Shown here one piece after another: positions 5,030 through 6,141 of a DNA stretch of 6,141 nucleotides. The position numbers and the translations under genes are program-made. The notes beneath the pieces are model-generated. The model had not been told where the DNA came from. It searched no databases and saw only the letters and a list, made by a program, of their open reading frames with translations. How positions within the stretch are numbered: the stretch's first letter is position 1; each line of letters starts with the position of its first letter. This DNA is from Firm-08 sp045546995 (lineage in GTDB: Bacteria; Bacillota; Clostridia; Oscillospirales; QAKW01), in assembly GCA_045546995.1 (NCBI GenBank), contig JAZQDW010000046.1, positions 1 through 6,141 on the forward strand. Direction: 5' to 3'.

Positions 5030-5074
5030 TGTGTTGTATCCTCCTAAAATAGTTATCCTTTTTTGACCTTGCTC

Positions 5075-5103
5075 ATTATAAGACAGAACAAGACCAAAGT
5101 CAA
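5075..5103 (-). promoter_or_regulatory. Promoter of the rplM-rpsI operon
   Basis: On the minus strand: TTGACT (5098-5103), 17 bp, perfect TATAAT (5075-5080). An A/T-only tract directly upstream (about 5106-5138) looks like an UP element, fitting a strong ribosomal promoter. The predicted leader is about 40 nt. Confidence 0.85.
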
Positions 5104-5226
5104 GAGATTTTTAAATATTTTTTAAATTATAAATACTTTTCTTTCGATTTCGTCTGTTTTCTTTTGTTTTCTCTCGTTTTCTCACTTTCTATTTTCAATT
5201 TTCGTTTTTTTATTTTTTCTTTATAC
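5104..5226. other. Divergent intergenic spacer, AT-rich then pyrimidine tract
   Basis: Between the back-to-back promoters lies an AT-only block, followed by about 85 bases (5139-5223) that on the + strand are almost all T and C, with recurring TTTTC/CGTTTT words. No gene, hairpin or known RNA is visible. Confidence 0.6.
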
Positions 5227-5255
5227 TTGCCTATAATACCAAATTGTGATATACT
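5227..5255 (+). promoter_or_regulatory. Promoter of the cyclophilin gene
   Basis: TTGCCT (5227-5232), 17 bp, then TATACT (5250-5255) with an extended TG at 5247-5248. An overlapping TATAAT (5232-5237) is an alternative -10 but lacks a good -35, facing only T-runs. Confidence 0.7.
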
Positions 5256-5285
5256 CAATCAAAATAAATCAAAGGAGAAAACGTT

Positions 5286-5804
5286 ATGGCATACCCCATT
5301 GTAACCATTGAAATGGAAAACGGAGATATTATGAAGGCCGAACTGTATCCGGAAATTGCTCCCAATACGGTCAACAATTTTATATCTCTTGCAAAAAAAG
5401 GTTTTTTTGACGGAATCATTTTTCATCGCTGTATCCCCGGCTTTGTAATTCAAGGCGGCGACCCCACCGGCACCGGCATGGGCGGTCCCGGCTATAGCAT
5501 CGAAGGAGAATTCAACGCCAACGGCATTGCAAACGATCTGCATCACAGCGAAGGCGTGCTGTCCATGGCCAGAGCGCAGGATCCCAACTCTGCCGGAAGT
5601 CAATTCTTTATTTGTGTCGGCGACGCCGGTTTTCTGGATGGTAATTACGCCGGATTTGGTAAGCTGATTGAAGGAATGGACGTGGCAATGGACATTGCAG
5701 AGGTAGACGTCAATATGATGGACAAGCCCATCCGTGATCAAAAAATGCTCCGCGTCACGGTCGAAACCTTCGGCGAAGAATATCCCGAACCTGAAATTTG
5801 TTAA
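5286..5804 (+). CDS. Cyclophilin-type peptidyl-prolyl cis-trans isomerase
   Basis: This 172-residue single-domain cyclophilin catalyses cis-trans isomerisation of X-Pro bonds. There is no signal peptide or lipobox, so it acts in the cytoplasm. The signature F46-H-R48-CIPGF53-VIQ56-GGDPTGTG contains the catalytic Arg and the hydrophobic pocket residues. S102-AGSQ106-F-F108-I and F116-LDG complete the active site, and the position of the eukaryotic His126 reads Tyr121 in NYAGFGK, as in many bacterial small cyclophilins. The ATG has AAAGGAG (5271-5277) 8 nt upstream. It is monocistronic, divergent from rplM. Its stop is only 4 bp before the inverted-repeat segment at 5808, so its native terminator may have been replaced by hairpins inside that segment. 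Confidence 0.95.
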   Translation: MAYPIVTIEMENGDIMKAELYPEIAPNTVNNFISLAKKGFFDGIIFHRCIPGFVIQGGDPTGTGMGGPGYSIEGEFNANGIANDLHHSEGVLSMARAQDPNSAGSQFFICVGDAGFLDGNYAGFGKLIEGMDVAMDIAEVDVNMMDKPIRDQKMLRVTVETFGEEYPEPEIC

Positions 5805-5881
5805 GTTAAATGGCCGCACCCATTGGGCGGCGCTCCGTAGAGATCAACCGGTTTTTGTATGTAAATTTTGACAGCCATCTC

Positions 5882-5923
5882 GTCAAAAGCCTCGGAATAC
5901 GCCAGTATTCCTGCGTTTTTGAC
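5882..5923. other. Two-tier hairpin inside the inverted-repeat segment
   Basis: The inner stem GGAATAC-GCCA-GTATTCC (5894-5911) is perfect with a four-base loop. The outer arms GTCAAAA (5882-5888) and TTTTGAC (5917-5923) also pair. No U-run follows, so it is a structure rather than a terminator. Confidence 0.6.
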
Positions 5924-6002
5924 TTCACCGCAAACAAAATTTCCTATCCAAAAACTGCCTTTGGCACTTAAAAATGAGATACTTTTTGTCGTAGACAAGA
6001 AA

Positions 6003-6041
6003 AAAACACCGCAATAATGCTGACGCATATTGCGGTGTTTT
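6003..6041. terminator. Long bidirectional hairpin terminator
   Basis: AAAACACCGCAAT pairs with ATTGCGGTGTTTT (6003-6015/6029-6041); after one bulged A the stem continues ATGC-TGAC-GCAT (6017-6028). On the minus strand six U follow; on the + strand four. It may serve as the terminator for the cyclophilin transcript, about 200 bp downstream of its stop. Confidence 0.75.
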
Positions 6042-6141
6042 GCCGTAGTATAGGGCAAAAATAGCCATTTTAAAGCGGATTTATCTCTGCGGAGCACCGC
6101 CCTACGGGTACGGCCATTTTTTATAAAATATCTATTACTTT

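Larger units (their letters stand above)
5808..6119. mobile_element. MITE-like segment bounded by 37-bp terminal inverted repeats
   Basis: The left end (5808-5844) begins AAATGGCCG and ends TAGAGAT; the right end (6083-6119) is its inverted copy. Over the 34-bp G/C-rich core 29 positions match, plus the outer AAA/TTT. Shared landmarks include TGGCCG, GGGCGG and GCTCCG. The 312-bp interior has no convincing gene but two strong hairpins. A target-site duplication is not obvious in the AT-rich flanks. Size, terminal repeats and lack of coding capacity fit a non-autonomous transposable element or a structured intergenic repeat. Confidence 0.6.

Noticed and set aside
5030..5068. Autoregulatory L13 leader RNA upstream of rplM
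   Set aside because: The predicted leader is only about 40 nt and I could not find a stable stem in it; a covariance-model search would decide.
5801..6097. 98-codon minus-strand frame within the inverted-repeat segment
   Set aside because: It starts inside the right terminal repeat, crosses both hairpins and overlaps the cyclophilin stop; no Shine-Dalgarno site or recognisable motif.

Overview
The window looks like a chromosomal segment of a low-to-moderate GC Firmicute, most likely an anaerobic Clostridia/Oscillospiraceae-type gut bacterium. This is inferred from strong AGGAGG-type ribosome binding sites, sigma-A promoters with 17 bp spacers, a rplM-rpsI operon, and a coaX gene paired with an ECF-transporter S component. 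No marker present fixes the genus.

Layout, left to right. (1) Positions 1-135 hold the last 44 codons of an unidentified + strand gene, ending at a bidirectional terminator. (2) A minus-strand pair, coaX (type III pantothenate kinase) followed by an ECF S-component gene, is read from a clear promoter at 1606-1634. It probably links uptake of a vitamin (pantothenate is the best guess) to the first step of CoA synthesis. (3) From 1687 to 3827 there is a decayed integrative element of about 2.1 kb. It has a 13-bp core repeat at both ends (one mismatch) derived from the 3' end of rpsI, paired TTGCACCAA direct repeats near both ends, and a truncated, frameshifted tyrosine integrase. It also carries a two-gene AT-rich cargo with its own promoter: a pol-beta-type nucleotidyltransferase and a CDP-alcohol phosphatidyltransferase. 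(4) From 3815 to 4221 there are two 186-187 bp tandem units plus the true gene end. Each unit carries a copy of the last 34 bp of rpsI, the rpsI terminator and a GC-rich structured spacer. (5) The minus-strand rplM-rpsI operon (ribosomal proteins L13 and S9) has a TTGACT-17-TATAAT promoter. (6) A divergent + strand cyclophilin-type peptidyl-prolyl isomerase gene follows. (7) Four bases after its stop starts a segment of about 312 bp bounded by 37-bp imperfect terminal inverted repeats, resembling a MITE.

The main point of interest is the rpsI 3' end as an integration hotspot. The pre-insertion locus can be read as rpsI, terminator, rpsI tail, terminator, rpsI tail, terminator, coaX promoter. 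The element entered the most distal rpsI tail, leaving one rpsI-type terminator about 2.1 kb away, next to the coaX promoter. Gene identities are recognised by eye from protein motifs; no database search was run.
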